From NCBI GenBank assembly GCA_014904985.1, contig MU128993.1:1-64000 (forward strand): a stretch of DNA of 64,000 nt. The letters are read 5' to 3'. Made by a program: the position numbers and the translations under genes. Below the pieces are notes generated by a model. It did no database searches, was not told the DNA's origin, and saw only the letters and a list, made by a program, of their open reading frames with translations. The stretch is from Hydnum rufescens UP504 (lineage: Eukaryota; Basidiomycota; Agaricomycetes; Cantharellales; Hydnaceae). Below are positions 22,935-34,973 of this stretch, piece by piece. The first letter of the stretch is position 1, and every line of letters starts with the position of its first letter.

Positions 22935-24970
22935 ATGCCGTTGCCTATCAAAGAGATCCCCACCAAGCCCTTTGAAGGCAGAAACCTGGGACATCTGGTC
23001 TCAGGAAACGGTGAGCGTACAGATCACGCTTGGAACCCGATTACTGACATCGGTCCATCAATTCCAGGGTGAAAGTGTTCCAACAAGAGCACTATACTGA
23101 GAACTTCATCCAAGCCACCCTCGACTCCATCCCACCACAGGGGCCACAGGGTGCCACTCTCGTCATCGGTGGTGACGGACGCTTCTTCTCTGTGCCCACC
23201 GTCGAAACCATATGCCGCATCGCCGCCGCCAATGGCGTCGCCAAACTCATAGTTGGACAAAACTCCATCCTCTCGACGCCCGCAGCATCTAACATCATCC
23301 GCAAATACAAAGCCACGGGTGGCATCCTCCTCACCGCGTCGCACAACCCTGGTGGCCCTGACGCCGATTTTGGAATCAAATATAACGTCGCCAATGGTGG
23401 ACCCGCCCCCGAGAGCGTCACCAACGCCATCTACGAACGTACAAAGACACTGACTGCCTACAAAATACTCGAAGCTGAACCAGTACGATCCCCCACGCGT
23501 ATTTCCCACGAGGCCAATCACGTGACTATCTTCCACCACAGGTCGATCTATCTAAAGTTGGGGAGCAGAATTATGGCCCACTCCGAGTACAAATTATAGA
23601 TTCTACCGCAGACTATGTCCTCCTCCTCAAGTCTATCTTCGATTTCGACCTCATCCGCTCCTTCCTCACCTCCAACCGCTCCTTCAAGGTCCTCTTCGAT
23701 GGCCTTCACGGCGTCACTGGCCCCTACGCCCGCGCCCTCTTCCTTACCGAACTCGGTCTCCCAGAATCCTCCGTCCAGAACTGCGTCCCCTCGCCCAACT
23801 TTGGCGGAGGACACCCCGATCCAAACCTCACCTACGCACACTCCCTCGTTGACGCCGTCGAGAAGGGCAACATCCCCTTCGGCGCCGCCTCGGACGGTGA
23901 CGGTGATCGCAACATGATCTACGGAAAGGCGCATTCGTCACGCCCTCCGACTCGGTCGCCATCATCGCTGACTGGGCCGACGCGATCCCATACTTCAAAA
24001 AGGGCGGTGTCAAGGGCCTCGCGCGCTCGATGCCTACGTCCGGCGCGATCGACTATGTGGCCAAGGCAAAGGGATTTGAGGTGTTTGAAGTCCCTACCGG
24101 CTGGAAGTTCTTTGGGAACCTCATGGATGCGGGACGCCTGTCCATCTGCGGTGAGGAGTCGTTTGGTACTGGATCAGACCATATTCGGGAGAAGGATGGA
24201 TTGTGGGCTGTCATAGGTCAGTGGACTCGTCTAATTTCCTTTAAATTACTGCTGACCATGACTGTGACGCATGACGCCATTCGGCCTGCGTAGCCTGGCT
24301 GAATATCCTCGCAGCCGCGAACGAGAAGAAGAAAGGAACTGGAATAAAGAGATCCTCTTGGACTTTTACAAGAAATATGGCCGAAGCTTCTTCTCCAGGT
24401 ACGTATCTTTCCTATTTCTCCTATATAATCACTTACAATTCTTCAACAATATTTCCATCGCCCAAATCACAGATACGACTACGAGGAAGTCTCTTCCGAA
24501 GGTGCCGCCAACCTCGTTGCACACCTGAACAAGCTCTTCGCCACCCCCTCCTTCATCTCCTCCGAGCACCCCTCGCCCTCCACCAATAGCTCCTTCACCA
24601 TCTCCTCCGTCTCCAACTTTTCCTACACCGACCCCATCGACGCGAGCGTCTCCAAAAACCAGGGCCACATCATCCGCTTCAGCGACGGCTCGCGCGTCGT
24701 CTTCCGCCTCAGCGGCACGGGCAGCCAGGGCGCCACTGTGCGCATGTACGTCGAGCGGTATACCAAGGACGAGAGCCAGTATGACAAGGAGACGAGCGAG
24801 GGCTTGAAGGGCTTGATCGAGGTCGCACTCGCTATCACCAAGTTGCCAGAGTTCTTGGGGAGGTCCAAGCCTACCGTTATCACTGTGAGTTTTGCTCGTC
24901 ATGATCACTCTGTCTGTCTTGCGCTTGGATTCTGATATTGTTATCTCCGCCTTTTCGCAATCATCAGTGA
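22935..24970 (+). CDS. PGM: Phosphoglucomutase
   Basis: Interconverts glucose 1-phosphate and glucose 6-phosphate in the cytosol, feeding glycogen, cell-wall and trehalose precursors. Six exons: 22935-23010, 23068-23482, 23542-24216, 24294-24398, 24473-24884 and the stop codon alone at 24968-24970. Landmarks: [11 protein letters not shown], the phosphoserine loop [10 protein letters not shown], the metal loop [11 protein letters not shown], the sugar-binding [12 protein letters not shown] and the phosphate-binding [10 protein letters not shown]. The model gives about 562 residues, normal for fungal enzymes. Three single bases are missing from the sequence: near 22980 (in the GQKPGTSG region), near 23927 (GKGAF) and near 24347 (before EILLDF). 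All are at two- or three-base runs, so I suspect base-calling errors in a working housekeeping gene; a recently silenced copy is the alternative. Confidence 0.93.
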
Positions 24971-26103
24971 AGTGATGATAGACAAAAAGGTATGATGTTA
25001 TGACTGATTGATGATAGAGTGGATGATAGAGTGGATATGGAGCAATATGTATCACGAAATATCGAATGAAGCCAAAGTTTTTTTTGTCAAAAAAAGAATA
25101 GGAATGTAGATAGAGGATGAGGAACAGGCACGTCGCTCTGACTTGAGAGTACGACAAGGAAGAAGAATTGGATACACTAGTCTATGAATTGGAGTACTGT
25201 AGTCTTTTTTCGCATGGAACCCTGACTCCGGTCAAGGTCTGGGGGCCGGACGATAACTTAAATGAATTTGAACCTTGGGCCTTGGGGGTGGGTCAGGCCT
25301 CAGAAAAACTCCCCCTAAGGAATAGGCACTTGGGGCGGTATTTGCTTAGTCGAGGGTTCGAATTCGCCCTTCTTTCTACCGTACCGTACCACCCCCAGCG
25401 AGCTTCTATTGATACCTTGCATAAACTTTTGGAGAAAACCTTGGTCAAAGTCCCGGTAGAGTCGATTCACAGACTTTTTGGGCGGGGGCGATCGGCAATC
25501 CTAGAGTAGAATGTGGATTGTATTTCCCAGATGCAGTGGTTTCGAAGATGCATGCAACTCTGGTATCAAGAGCGCTCTGGAACACTCGAGAGGGAACCAA
25601 GGCGCCAGCCGTTTGATATGCCCAATGCCGAGGAGCGGGCAGCACGATTGATTGGCCAGTACAAAGCCTTGTGGCCCTGAATTTCGCAATCACTACGACG
25701 CTTAAAGACAGAATGCCCCCCCCCTCTGTTTTTTTTTCTTTCTGAAATACAGCGAGAGCCACGGTTTCATAAAGACGCCCACCAGTTATATAGGTCTGTC
25801 TATTACAAGGTGTGCGAGTGTGTGAACACCATGGCGTGCGCGGGCGTGTACGATGAAGATGTGGAAACTAATGACTGCGCAAGCAGGCACTGGCTCTAGG
25901 GCGTCGAACACGACATTATTCGGACCAGGCCAGTCCCCCTCGTCAAGAGACAGGGACCCCATTCCGACCACTCTCGCATAATTAATCCGGAGAGTACAGC
26001 ACGGGACTGAAGCTGGAGCATGGAAAAATTGAGCCGAGAGGGAGAGTATGAGGAACGGAGGAAAGCAGAGAGCCGCCGAATCCCTCCCCCCCCCTCCACT
26101 TCG
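24971..26103. other. Intergenic between PGM and the F-box gene (tail to tail)
   Basis: About 1.1 kb. It contains simple AT runs and short ORFs without signatures. A GGGTTCGAATTC block near 25347 resembles a tRNA B box but no cloverleaf forms around it. Confidence 0.45.
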
Positions 26104-28225
26104 TCACAACGAGCCATCACTATCACTACTGTCATCACTACTGCCGAATGGTGTGATCTCAACCCCCCCGGCCCACATGTGGAAGTGCCCGTTAAGGCCT
26201 AGATCATCCTCCACCGCCCAATAGGGAGGGAGATCATCGTCGGTATTCCCACCCGAATCGTCGCTATCTTCAGACTCTTGCCGAATGATATCCTCGTCTG
26301 TACACGACGAATCTTCGGAATAAATCCAATCGTCTTCCGAATCTTCCGGAGCCCCAGTATCATTCATGTCAGGGTTCCACCGCAGCCCCCCGTCCTTATT
26401 ATCATCTCCATCACCCGAGATCCCCTCAAAGTTAGGGGAATCATCCATAGCATCATCTTCAGACAGGTCATCCACCAAGACGATCCCAATCTTCTTCATA
26501 AGGAATAGCCTTTCCTTCTCCGTGCAGCGCGAATGGCGTAGACGCAGAGAACGAAGCGCGTGAACTGCTCCTGCTGTCCCCGATCCTAAAATCTTCTTCC
26601 TGAGGTGGACTCGCGGACGCAAGAAACAGAGCAGCTCGTTCCCATATGCGGAAAAATCGCCGTCGTCAAATGTATCGAGCACTAGATGGGCGAGATTGGG
26701 AAGTAGCATGGTTGGGGACGACGACGACGAAGATGACCTAGAAGAGCGCGATCCGTCTGTCATCCCGCGTAGTAGCAGTGCGATGAAGGCGCCGTATCCC
26801 TTGAATTCAGCAGTTTCGAAGTAATCGGTGCCTCCCTGAACTGTCAGTTAAGGCGATGGGGACGGGACAATCATCAATCAAGCCAAGCAAGCAAGCAAAC
26901 ATGAAATAACTCTTACAAAGGCGGCAGTGCAATCGATGAAACTGTGACGCGGAAAGATTTTGAAAAGTTACGGATCCATCTCGACAGAGAGGAATTGCAG
27001 AGCAGAAAAATGTAACCTGCGCAATAGCTGTCGGCAAACGCGCCAGTCCACCCAGCGCAGCCGAAGAGTATGTAGGTGGGGCACAATGATAATATCAGTT
27101 GTATGGTCTCCCGGTGTTGGGGGGTCCACAATCGGTGGCATCTCTGAGGGGCGATGCAACGTCCATCCAGCTCGGTTCCAGTCCGCCTCGAGGTCTTCGA
27201 GCCGCGTGCAGGTTCGAAAAATTTGAAGCCAGCGTGTGACAGCGCCAGTGTCGCTTGAGTGCGCGCCTACTGTGTTGGTCTTCAGCGTCACCAGAGCAGG
27301 CATAAAGTCTAGGATACGCTTGAAATAGACATGATACGTGGTCAAGGATCGGAGGTTAGGGAACAGTCCCTGTACTAGGGCCATGTCAAGTAAAACACGT
27401 CACTCTCTCCGCATCGGGGTTCCCTTGCTTGATGAGATTTAAGGACGTCAAATTAGGGAGACCGGTGGTGCCGCATGCCTCCGACATGTTAGATAACCAG
27501 TCAAGGATGACGTACGCCTGGGTCTCCTCAGTTAAGTATAGGTCGAGGCTGCACCACCGCCTCCAGTACGGATGATTAGCCATCACATTGAAACCATCCC
27601 AAGTCTCATGGTCGAGCATCCCGGGAAGGGCTGGAAATTCAAGAATTGCAGAGAGCAGCCTGTCTCCTGCGCGACTGGCCCAGGTCGCCTGTCGGAAAGC
27701 GTGCCAGCGTAAATCTATAGCAGTCCAGAGTGACTAGACGGAGGACAAAATGACCACGTAAGTGAAAAGAGAATTCTCTACAGATGATGCTTTGAATGAA
27801 TTAGGACGTACACTATGCTGGATCGCAACGGCTCTCCAATGCTGGCAGACGCGGGTTATAGACTCGGTGAATTCAGTCAATTCGCGTCCCACAGGAGGGT
27901 CACACGTAAAAATGTGCCCCAGAATCTCATTTGGAAGAAAACTGATGGGTGTCAGAACATTTCTCGTCCGAGCACGCCTTTGGCGAAGTCGATTCTTCGC
28001 ACGTTGAAGGTCGTGTTCGATTTTCTCCACAACCTCAATCTCCGTATCAAGTTGAGTGAGATTCTGTATGAGAACAGGGTCATTCCGTAGACGAGATTGG
28101 CTAGGGAGGTCTTCGATCTGCACAAGGTCGAAGAATTGACTGTCTTTGTGAACAGCGTTAGCGTAATCCCCGACAGCAGTGCGGAGGGTGTGGACACGCG
28201 ACTGGCTGTGGGTACTGAAGGACAT
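26104..28225 (-). CDS. F-box protein with LRR-like region
   Basis: A substrate adaptor of SCF ubiquitin ligases by family resemblance. Exon 1 (28225-27812) encodes a coiled coil (IEVVEKIEHDLQRAKNRL) then an F-box core SFLPNEILGHIF with VCQHWRAVA. Exon 2 (27733-26972) starts SLWTAIDLRW and continues with leucine-rich segments (LPNLTSLNL, PNLRSLTTY). A 25-nt exon (26941-26917, FIDCTAAF) precedes the last exon (26835-26104), which ends in a strongly acidic tail (SEDSSCTDED, DDLPPYW). Splice borders GTACGT, GTAACT and GTAAGA keep phase. Near 27395 (after NPDAER) the frame changes by one base, placing MALVQGLFPN in another frame; homologous logic says the two halves belong together, so this is an indel or a miscalled base. 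About 643 residues. Confidence 0.8.
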
Positions 28226-28479
28226 ACAGACAGCGGGTGTCTGTTGTTACTGTAGATATGAAATAATGGTGGGCAAAATGACAGGCCACCCGCCGGATGC
28301 AACGGAACTGCCACACCGCCAAAAGCGCATGAGCTAAGGAGACTGTGCATCCCCATGTTGGATGTCCGTGAGTTCCTTACACACGGCATCTACAAATAGG
28401 TTGCATGGTGAAGGCTTGAGAATGGGATTTTGTGCATTCCAGCCCAAAGTCAGACAGCCAAAAAAAAAAAAAAAAAAAG

Positions 28480-31400
28480 ATCCAATGCAATCTATGAGGC
28501 ATGTTACTACATCTCTGAGCCTATGTACAAATGGATGGTCTTGAGGATCCACAATTATAAGATGTCCATCCTTGACATCCACCTACAAGTCGGAATTGAT
28601 GGGATAAACTTGACCAGTGGATTGTAGTGCTGAGTGAATAATGCAAAGGGATATAACAGATATGGGCAAGATGATTGCCATGGGAATCCATTGCCTGGAT
28701 CCAGTTGTCCACTCTGGACCACAGGGGTGAACTGAGCCCTAAACTGGGGGTGGGGGCCACAGGACCTGAACTAGACACTAATTGAGGGGGCTGGGATGTC
28801 AAATCCCATGAAAAGGTCTCCATTTGACTTTGAGAGATGAGGGTGTGACCATCCAAGGGAAATGAAACTGCTTGAATGCCAGTAGAATGGCAGACAAGTC
28901 TTGCAATGTGGATGCCTGACATGGGATCCCACAAGCATAGGTCCTATCATTTGAGCCTGACACAAGCCATAGACCATCTGGTGAGAATGCAACCAAAGCA
29001 ACTGAGTCAGAATGGCCTTGAAGAGTTGCAATGTGTGTACCAGACATGGCTATCCACAACCATATGGTATGATCATTGGAGCCTGATGCAAGCCATAACC
29101 CATCAGGTGAGAATGCAACTGAGGTAATCAATTTAGAATGCCTTGAAGAGTTGCAATGTGGACTCCTGACATCACATCCCACAAGTCATAGGGTATTAGC
29201 ATGGGAGGCTGATATGAGTTGTAAACCATCAGGTGAAAATGCCACCAAGGTAACTGAATTGAAATGGCCCTGAAGAGATGGGGACTGCATGCCTGATACA
29301 GCATCCCACAAGCGCATGGTAGAATCCTGGCAGCCTGATACAAGCCATAAACCATCAGGTGAAAAGGCAACTGAGACAACCCAATCAGAATGGCCCTGAA
29401 AAGATGCAATTTGTGCACCTGACATGCCATCCCACAAATGTAGGGTAGAATCCCGGGAGCCTGACACAAGCTGGGTCCCATTTGGTGAAAAGGCAACTGA
29501 GGTAACCCATTCAGAATGGCCTTGAAGAGTTGCAATGCATCCTCCTGACATGGCATCCCACAAACACATGGTATTATCATGGAAGCCTGATGCAAGCCAT
29601 AGTCCATCAGGGGAAAATGCCACTGAGGTTACCCAGTGAGGATGGACCTGAAGGATCATAATGGGTGTGCACAACATCACATCCCACAAGCATATTGTAT
29701 GATCATACAAGCCTGATGCAAGCCATAGACTATCAGGTGAAAATACCACTGAGGTTACCCACTCTGAATGGCCTCTAAGAGTTCTAATCTGCTTGCCAGA
29801 CATGGCATCCCACAAGTGCAGGTTATTATTATCATGTGACCCTGATGCAAGCCATGATCCATTGGGTGAAAATGCAACAGAGGCAACCCAAGTAGAATTG
29901 CCTGGGAGTGTTGCAATGTGCACACCCGACATGGCATCCCACAAGCGCAGAGTATGATCATGTGAGCCTGATGCAAGTCATAAACCATCAGGTGAAAATG
30001 CAACAGAGGTCACTGATTTAGAATGGCCTCTAAGGGTTGCAATGTGTGCCCCTGACATTGCATCCCACAAGGATATGGTATGATCGCCAGAGCCCGAGGC
30101 AAGCAATGAACCAATGGGTGAAAAGGCAACCGAGATAACTGCACCGGAATGGCCAATCAAGGTGCTCAAGCTTTGTGGCCATTGCGCCTCCACACCCTGC
30201 AGCACCCTGATACAACTCTTTACATCTTTTGAATACATCTTGTACAGCACAGTGTCATATGGTGCGAATGCCAATGGAGAATGATACACTTGCAGGGCAC
30301 TCGGGAATAGAGCATCGTGAAGGATCCGTAATGAAGTCACGAAATGAAGGATGATAAATACGAGGGGCCTCATCTGGAGTGGAAGGAGGGATGATGACAG
30401 AACGAAGGCGACGGAGGGCGGTATCAACGTTGTCCAGTGTACACTGGACAAACCGTGCCAACGAGCCGAGCGGGAGAGGTTGCCGAAGTAACACGATACT
30501 ACCCACTACCGTTTGAAACCATTTTACGATTGCTTTACGGTTGTCAGAATTCGAGAGCGAGTTCCGAAGGACCCCAACGTATAAGCTGTCCAGCTGCGAG
30601 TATGGTGTTGCCTCCGATTCCTTACTGAGCTGTGTATCCAGTATAAGGCGTAAATGTCCACGAGGATCTCGAACACGATCGTCGCCAATGAATCGGATTG
30701 ATGTGGCCGCATAAATGAACAGCTTCCCAGATTTCTCAACCAGTGCATTGATTTCTCCATCGGTCCAATCTCCGATAGTACGAAGCCCCAATTTCTTGGG
30801 AATCTCGCTTAGTTCAGACCGAATGTAAAGCCGGAGGTCTTCCTCGATCACCGAGGCCTCAACATCGTGAAGAATCCTCTTCGCGAGATTCCTGGCATCA
30901 CTGAACACCAATGAGATGTGCGGTTCTGGACGACTGGTAATTAAGATACGAAGGAAAGGTAGTTGTGAAGCGTGAGCAAGCAGCAGTTGCAAAATTGTGG
31001 CGGCACCCCGTTCGTCACACTCGTCAAGGGCATCAAGCACGATAAGTGTCGTCCGCCGATGCGAGTCGAGTTCGCTAAGGGGCTTCAAGATCAATCCCTC
31101 GAATTGAGCTAACGGTTTCTTGTTGCCCAACGTCGCATCTTGTTGCACGGCCTCCCCGATGATGTTTTTGAACTCGTTATCCGCTTGTGCAAGTTGGAAC
31201 GCAAGGGTCGGGAAGACAAGGTTCGGATTGCGCAAAGGTGCGTCGCTGCGAGAAAAGAAGAAACTTCCTCCTAGCATTCTATCCTCGTCCGGTCGTTTGT
31301 CTGCTCGTTCCGCCACTGTTTTGGCAATCGTCGACTTGCCGATTCCGGCCAGTCCAACCAGCCAGTATATAGGGGGCGTTCCGTTTTCCGTGCTCTCGAA

Positions 31401-32230
31401 CCATGACATGATCTCGGCCAGTATTGAAACACGAGTGCCTTCAAAGCATGACAGCGGGGCGTCCTCACGGCCAGAGTCATAGGCCGCAGAATCGGCGCGA
31501 GGGAGAGACATCACTGCCGCAGATCGTTCTGTGAAACCAGCCCTCAGCAAATCAGCGAAAGAATACTCCAAAGTGGAGGTATTATTACCCCGGAAAAGTG
31601 ATTCTTGTCCCCCCAGAAGCGTTTGGTTAAGCTGTACCGTTTACAATGGTCAAAAGGATGAAAGAACGCAAATATTGTGGATAAACACCTGAAAACGATC
31701 GAGGGCCGCCTTCGAGGCCTTGGGAAAAAGAACGCAGATCGTGTTCATCATTCTCGCGTTGCAAGAGGCGGCGCACAATGCCTGCGGAAGATTTTGCCTC
31801 CACACTGGATGAAATACGCTCCAAATCTCTAATCGATGCGGCCTGCATGAGTGGAATAGTCATATTATATGTCGAACCGTTGCCACTCAGTTCTTCAAAG
31901 TCTCCATGTCATCTTTAAGGCGAGGTGAGATATTATGTCTGTCCATTTTCGTCAGGGGCTCCAGAAGATGGGTTAAATGTTTCAAGTGATTTTCTAGGTC
32001 TAACAGCATCGAGCTGTTTCGGGAAGTTTTCTGGAAAAAGGACACTGAGTATGCATCCGAAACCAGGGGAGTTTGGCGCTGACATCGAATCCTTCAACGA
32101 CGTCGAGGAGAATACTAATTACATCCTTAGCACCCGGGACAGGGATTGCGTCGAGGAGATGGCGGAGCGGCTGGAGGATCGCCAACGAGACGCCTCTCGC
32201 AGTCTTCCCGGGCTTGAAGGGTCGCTTCAT
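28480..32230 (-). pseudogene. Inverted NACHT-WD40 (NLR-like) paralogue, degraded
   Basis: On the minus strand the parts run: helical N-terminal exon starting MKRPFKPGKT with DAIPVPGAKDVISILL (32230), a further helical exon near 32000, an exon with DLERISSSVEAKSS and SFSQGLEGG (31863), then NACHT with GLAGIGKST (about 31345) and LIVLDALDEC (about 31045). After DPSRCS (about 30330) about 480 bp of the linker present in the other NLR are missing and the frame changes. At least ten WD repeats follow, interrupted by a Trp-to-stop change (DGL-TGA, about 29980) and by frame changes near 29185 and 28880, ending in the conserved tail. The combination of an internal deletion and a nonsense change makes it a pseudogene even if some indels are artefacts. 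It preserves the N-terminal domain that the 12.0-kb gene lacks. Confidence 0.88.
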
Positions 32231-33100
32231 CTGGGGATGTGTGGGCAGACGGAGGTGGATTTTTGAGGAGCAAACAATGGAATAAGAGCAGATTTCCCTC
32301 TGATCTGTGGGGATGCGCGGACTGAGAAATTTAATGAATAATAAGAAGACGATTTGCATCGACTTGCATCACCTTGTATTGTCGTCATGGCCTTGCTTCA
32401 CGGTAGTCAGGCTAAGTTCCATTGAACAAGCTTGACTCCATGAGTGTTGTTGCAACCACTGACCATGGCCGTCCGCACGCTCTCGGTCTGGCTGTTAGGA
32501 CGTGGTCAACATCTCTCCCATCTGGCTCCGCCTTAACGCTCTCGCCGCTTCAGCTGTTTACGGCTTGGCGACCCTCCCTGGCGATAACCTTGATTTGAAC
32601 AACCAGGCGAGGCAGGGTACTATGCGACTAATCACAGTGACAGTCGCGATCGAGCAGACTGACTATGCATTATGTACCTAATAACAGTAAACTACATAAT
32701 GGTTAAGTAGGTTGTATCAAGGCTGAGGGTAGGATGACTTCACCTCAGTCACTATCGAGCGGATGCCCATGGTCTGGGCACAAACAACACTGAGGAAACG
32801 GGTTTCCCACGACTAAATCCGGTAGGGATAACGTGACGCCGGATGCTGATTGTGGGCGTTCGGCTTTGGCAGTTCTTGCTGCTGTAGTTGGTGGCTTTCC
32901 TCCGACCGTTTTTTGGCTACTGAGTGTAGTGGTTTTTATTCCACTTGAGCTAAAACCCCTTGCATTATAGATAGTATTTTCTCCGGTATTATACATCCGC
33001 GGTCATAGCGATACTACATAATTTTTCCGGCAGCCCAAATAACGATATGCCTCCACTAGTGGTCCCCTTGAACCTGAGCTGAGTGCCTCAAATCCAGATG
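32231..33100. other. Intergenic, no gene seen
   Basis: About 870 bp upstream of the inverted NLR pseudogene. No supported coding sequence. It would contain the former NLR promoter. Confidence 0.45.
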
Positions 33101-33130
33101 TCTTGCACTCAGGCTGGATGACAGTTGAGT

Positions 33131-33760
33131 ACTTTCCGCCCCCTCCGGATGTAAAACCGAGAACCCAGAATTTGGCGCAATTTATTTTGAACGCAACTCA
33201 ACACCATCCGGATGCAAAACTGGAAATAACTCAACGCCGGCACAAGTTGAGGTGGATAAGTTGCTAGATATGATCTTTAGGTAGCAGAAACATAAGGAAA
33301 TACTTCATAAATTGCATATTTTAAGTTATTTAACAAGCTTTGGGCGGGTTTGGAGAAGATTCTCCCGAATTCCGAAAAAGGAAATTTCCACCTTCTTGCG
33401 TGTGCGACTATGGGGGTAGGGGGGAGGGAGGTCAGAATACCATGCAGATGACCCTCACCATAGCACGAGGCCTTTGCGTGCTACAAGCCGGAGTACCGCG
33501 TGAGCGCTTAATTCGAACTTGGAGAAAACTTCAACTTCGGCGGGGTTTGAACCGGGGCATAACAAAAACTTACACCCAGCCCCTAACACTATTACCTGCT
33601 ACACCCCACGGAAGACATAGCCTGGGATCATTTAATACGTATATAACATCCTCCTGATCCGCCGCCGAGTTGTCGGGCGAGGCGTGATCTCGGATTGGAT
33701 CCGAATGTGTCAAAACTAGTGCGCCAAATTCTCGGTTTACATCCGGAGGGGGCGGAAAGT
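33131..33760. mobile_element. Inverted-repeat element (possible MITE)
   Basis: 33131-33179 and 33720-33760 are imperfect inverted copies sharing ACTTTCCGCCCCCTCCGGAT, then GTAAAACCGAGAA and TTTGGCGCA. The left copy has a short extra CCCAG segment. The roughly 540 bp between the arms hold no transposase ORF. I could not fix the outer ends or a target-site duplication, so the class is unknown. Confidence 0.55.
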
Positions 33761-34545
33761 CAAGAGTGCTGGATGACCTTCCAAGCCTCATGTATGGTAC
33801 GCATGGTGGGATTACGGGATGAGGGATAAAAAATCACTGCAGGTAAAAAATGATATCACATATATGTCTAGGAATGCAACCAGGTGCCAGGGAAGCACAA
33901 AGAATAGCCATAGCTTCATTTTGTCCAATTTTAAGTAATTTTTTCACTCCAGTAGTACAATTACAGACTGTTGTGACGCGTGACACGAGGACAGTGCGAC
34001 GCGTGACGTATCGCAATGACCGCAACAACAGCATACGAGACTGTGCAAGTATCTTAGAAGTGCGAGTATTGCCAATGTTTAGCAATAAACTCCTACTATA
34101 GATGTCAATTTGGACCTACGGGGACTTACAACTGTCTACGGGAGGAGACCACCCATCAAGACTCCCAATAAGGTCCAAAATCTAGTAACCCTTCTTGACA
34201 TGCCCCTTCTATATCTGGCATTTCCCTCGGTGCATTCACCGTAAGTACCTCAGCATGATCCTAACATGATGAGGTCAGGTCAATTCCGACAGACTGTGCC
34301 TTACGGTGCTCAGTTCAGAGGCCTCAGTGCATATTTCGTCCATAGGGAATTTTGCGTAGCCCCGGCTCAAAAACCTGTTTACCAGTCCTCCATTAATTTT
34401 TGCAAAAAGGTTGTAAAACAGTTGCCAGTGACCCACGGACCTTGAGATCTCCGTATACGCTCGCACACGGTAAAACTGCGACACCTCTTGATGCGGATTT
34501 CGATTGTTTCTTTTGTTTTCACAAACTCAGCACAGGAGCCGGAGA

Positions 34546-34837
34546 TGTTCCAATAGGGGGCTTCACGCTACAAGAGTTTTCTGGAATTGAAGCTGGGATC
34601 AGCGTGGGAATCTGCAGGCATCAAGTCGCAATTCCAGTTCCAATTCTGAGGCTTGAATCAACATGGAATTGTGATTCCAGCATCAAGAGCACCATCTGGG
34701 GTGCTTTCTATATAAAAAGGGCCTCCCCAGGCACACAACACAGGCAGCAGGCCTGTTTTTACCCAAGATCCAAAGCACACTCAATTCCATACCAATTGCA
34801 GGCAAATTCTTGTAGCTACAAACCCCCTAATGAAACA
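34546..34837. mobile_element. Solo-LTR-like element
   Basis: The 292-bp segment begins TGTTCCAATAGGGGG and ends CCCCCTAATGAAACA, which are imperfect inverted repeats with TG...CA ends. A TATA-like CTATATAAAAAGGG lies near 34710, followed by CA-rich sequence, as in an LTR promoter. No target-site duplication is visible (GGAGA on the left, AGTAT on the right), and no internal retroelement is attached, so confidence is limited. Confidence 0.45.
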
Positions 34838-34973
34838 AGTATAGTAACTTCATATGATTCTCAATCTCCTATGCAGAGCAAGTACTTGGGAGATACGTCA
34901 CCCCTGGCTTGGGAATCCAGGGCCACAAACACCATTAAAATTCTTCCTACAGTTACACATCGGCCATCGACAA

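Noticed and set aside
25300..25385. tRNA or SINE suggested by GGGTTCGAATTC near 25347
   Set aside because: The flanks do not pair into a T stem, no anticodon or acceptor stem fits, and no good A box lies at the right distance.
28458..28477. Poly-A run of about 18 bases taken as evidence of a retroposed gene
   Set aside because: The adjacent NLR pseudogene has introns and lies in the wrong register for a poly-A tail; the run is simple sequence.
33500..33565. tRNA T-arm-like GGTTTGAACC near 33544
   Set aside because: The stem bases do not pair and no cloverleaf can be drawn on either strand.
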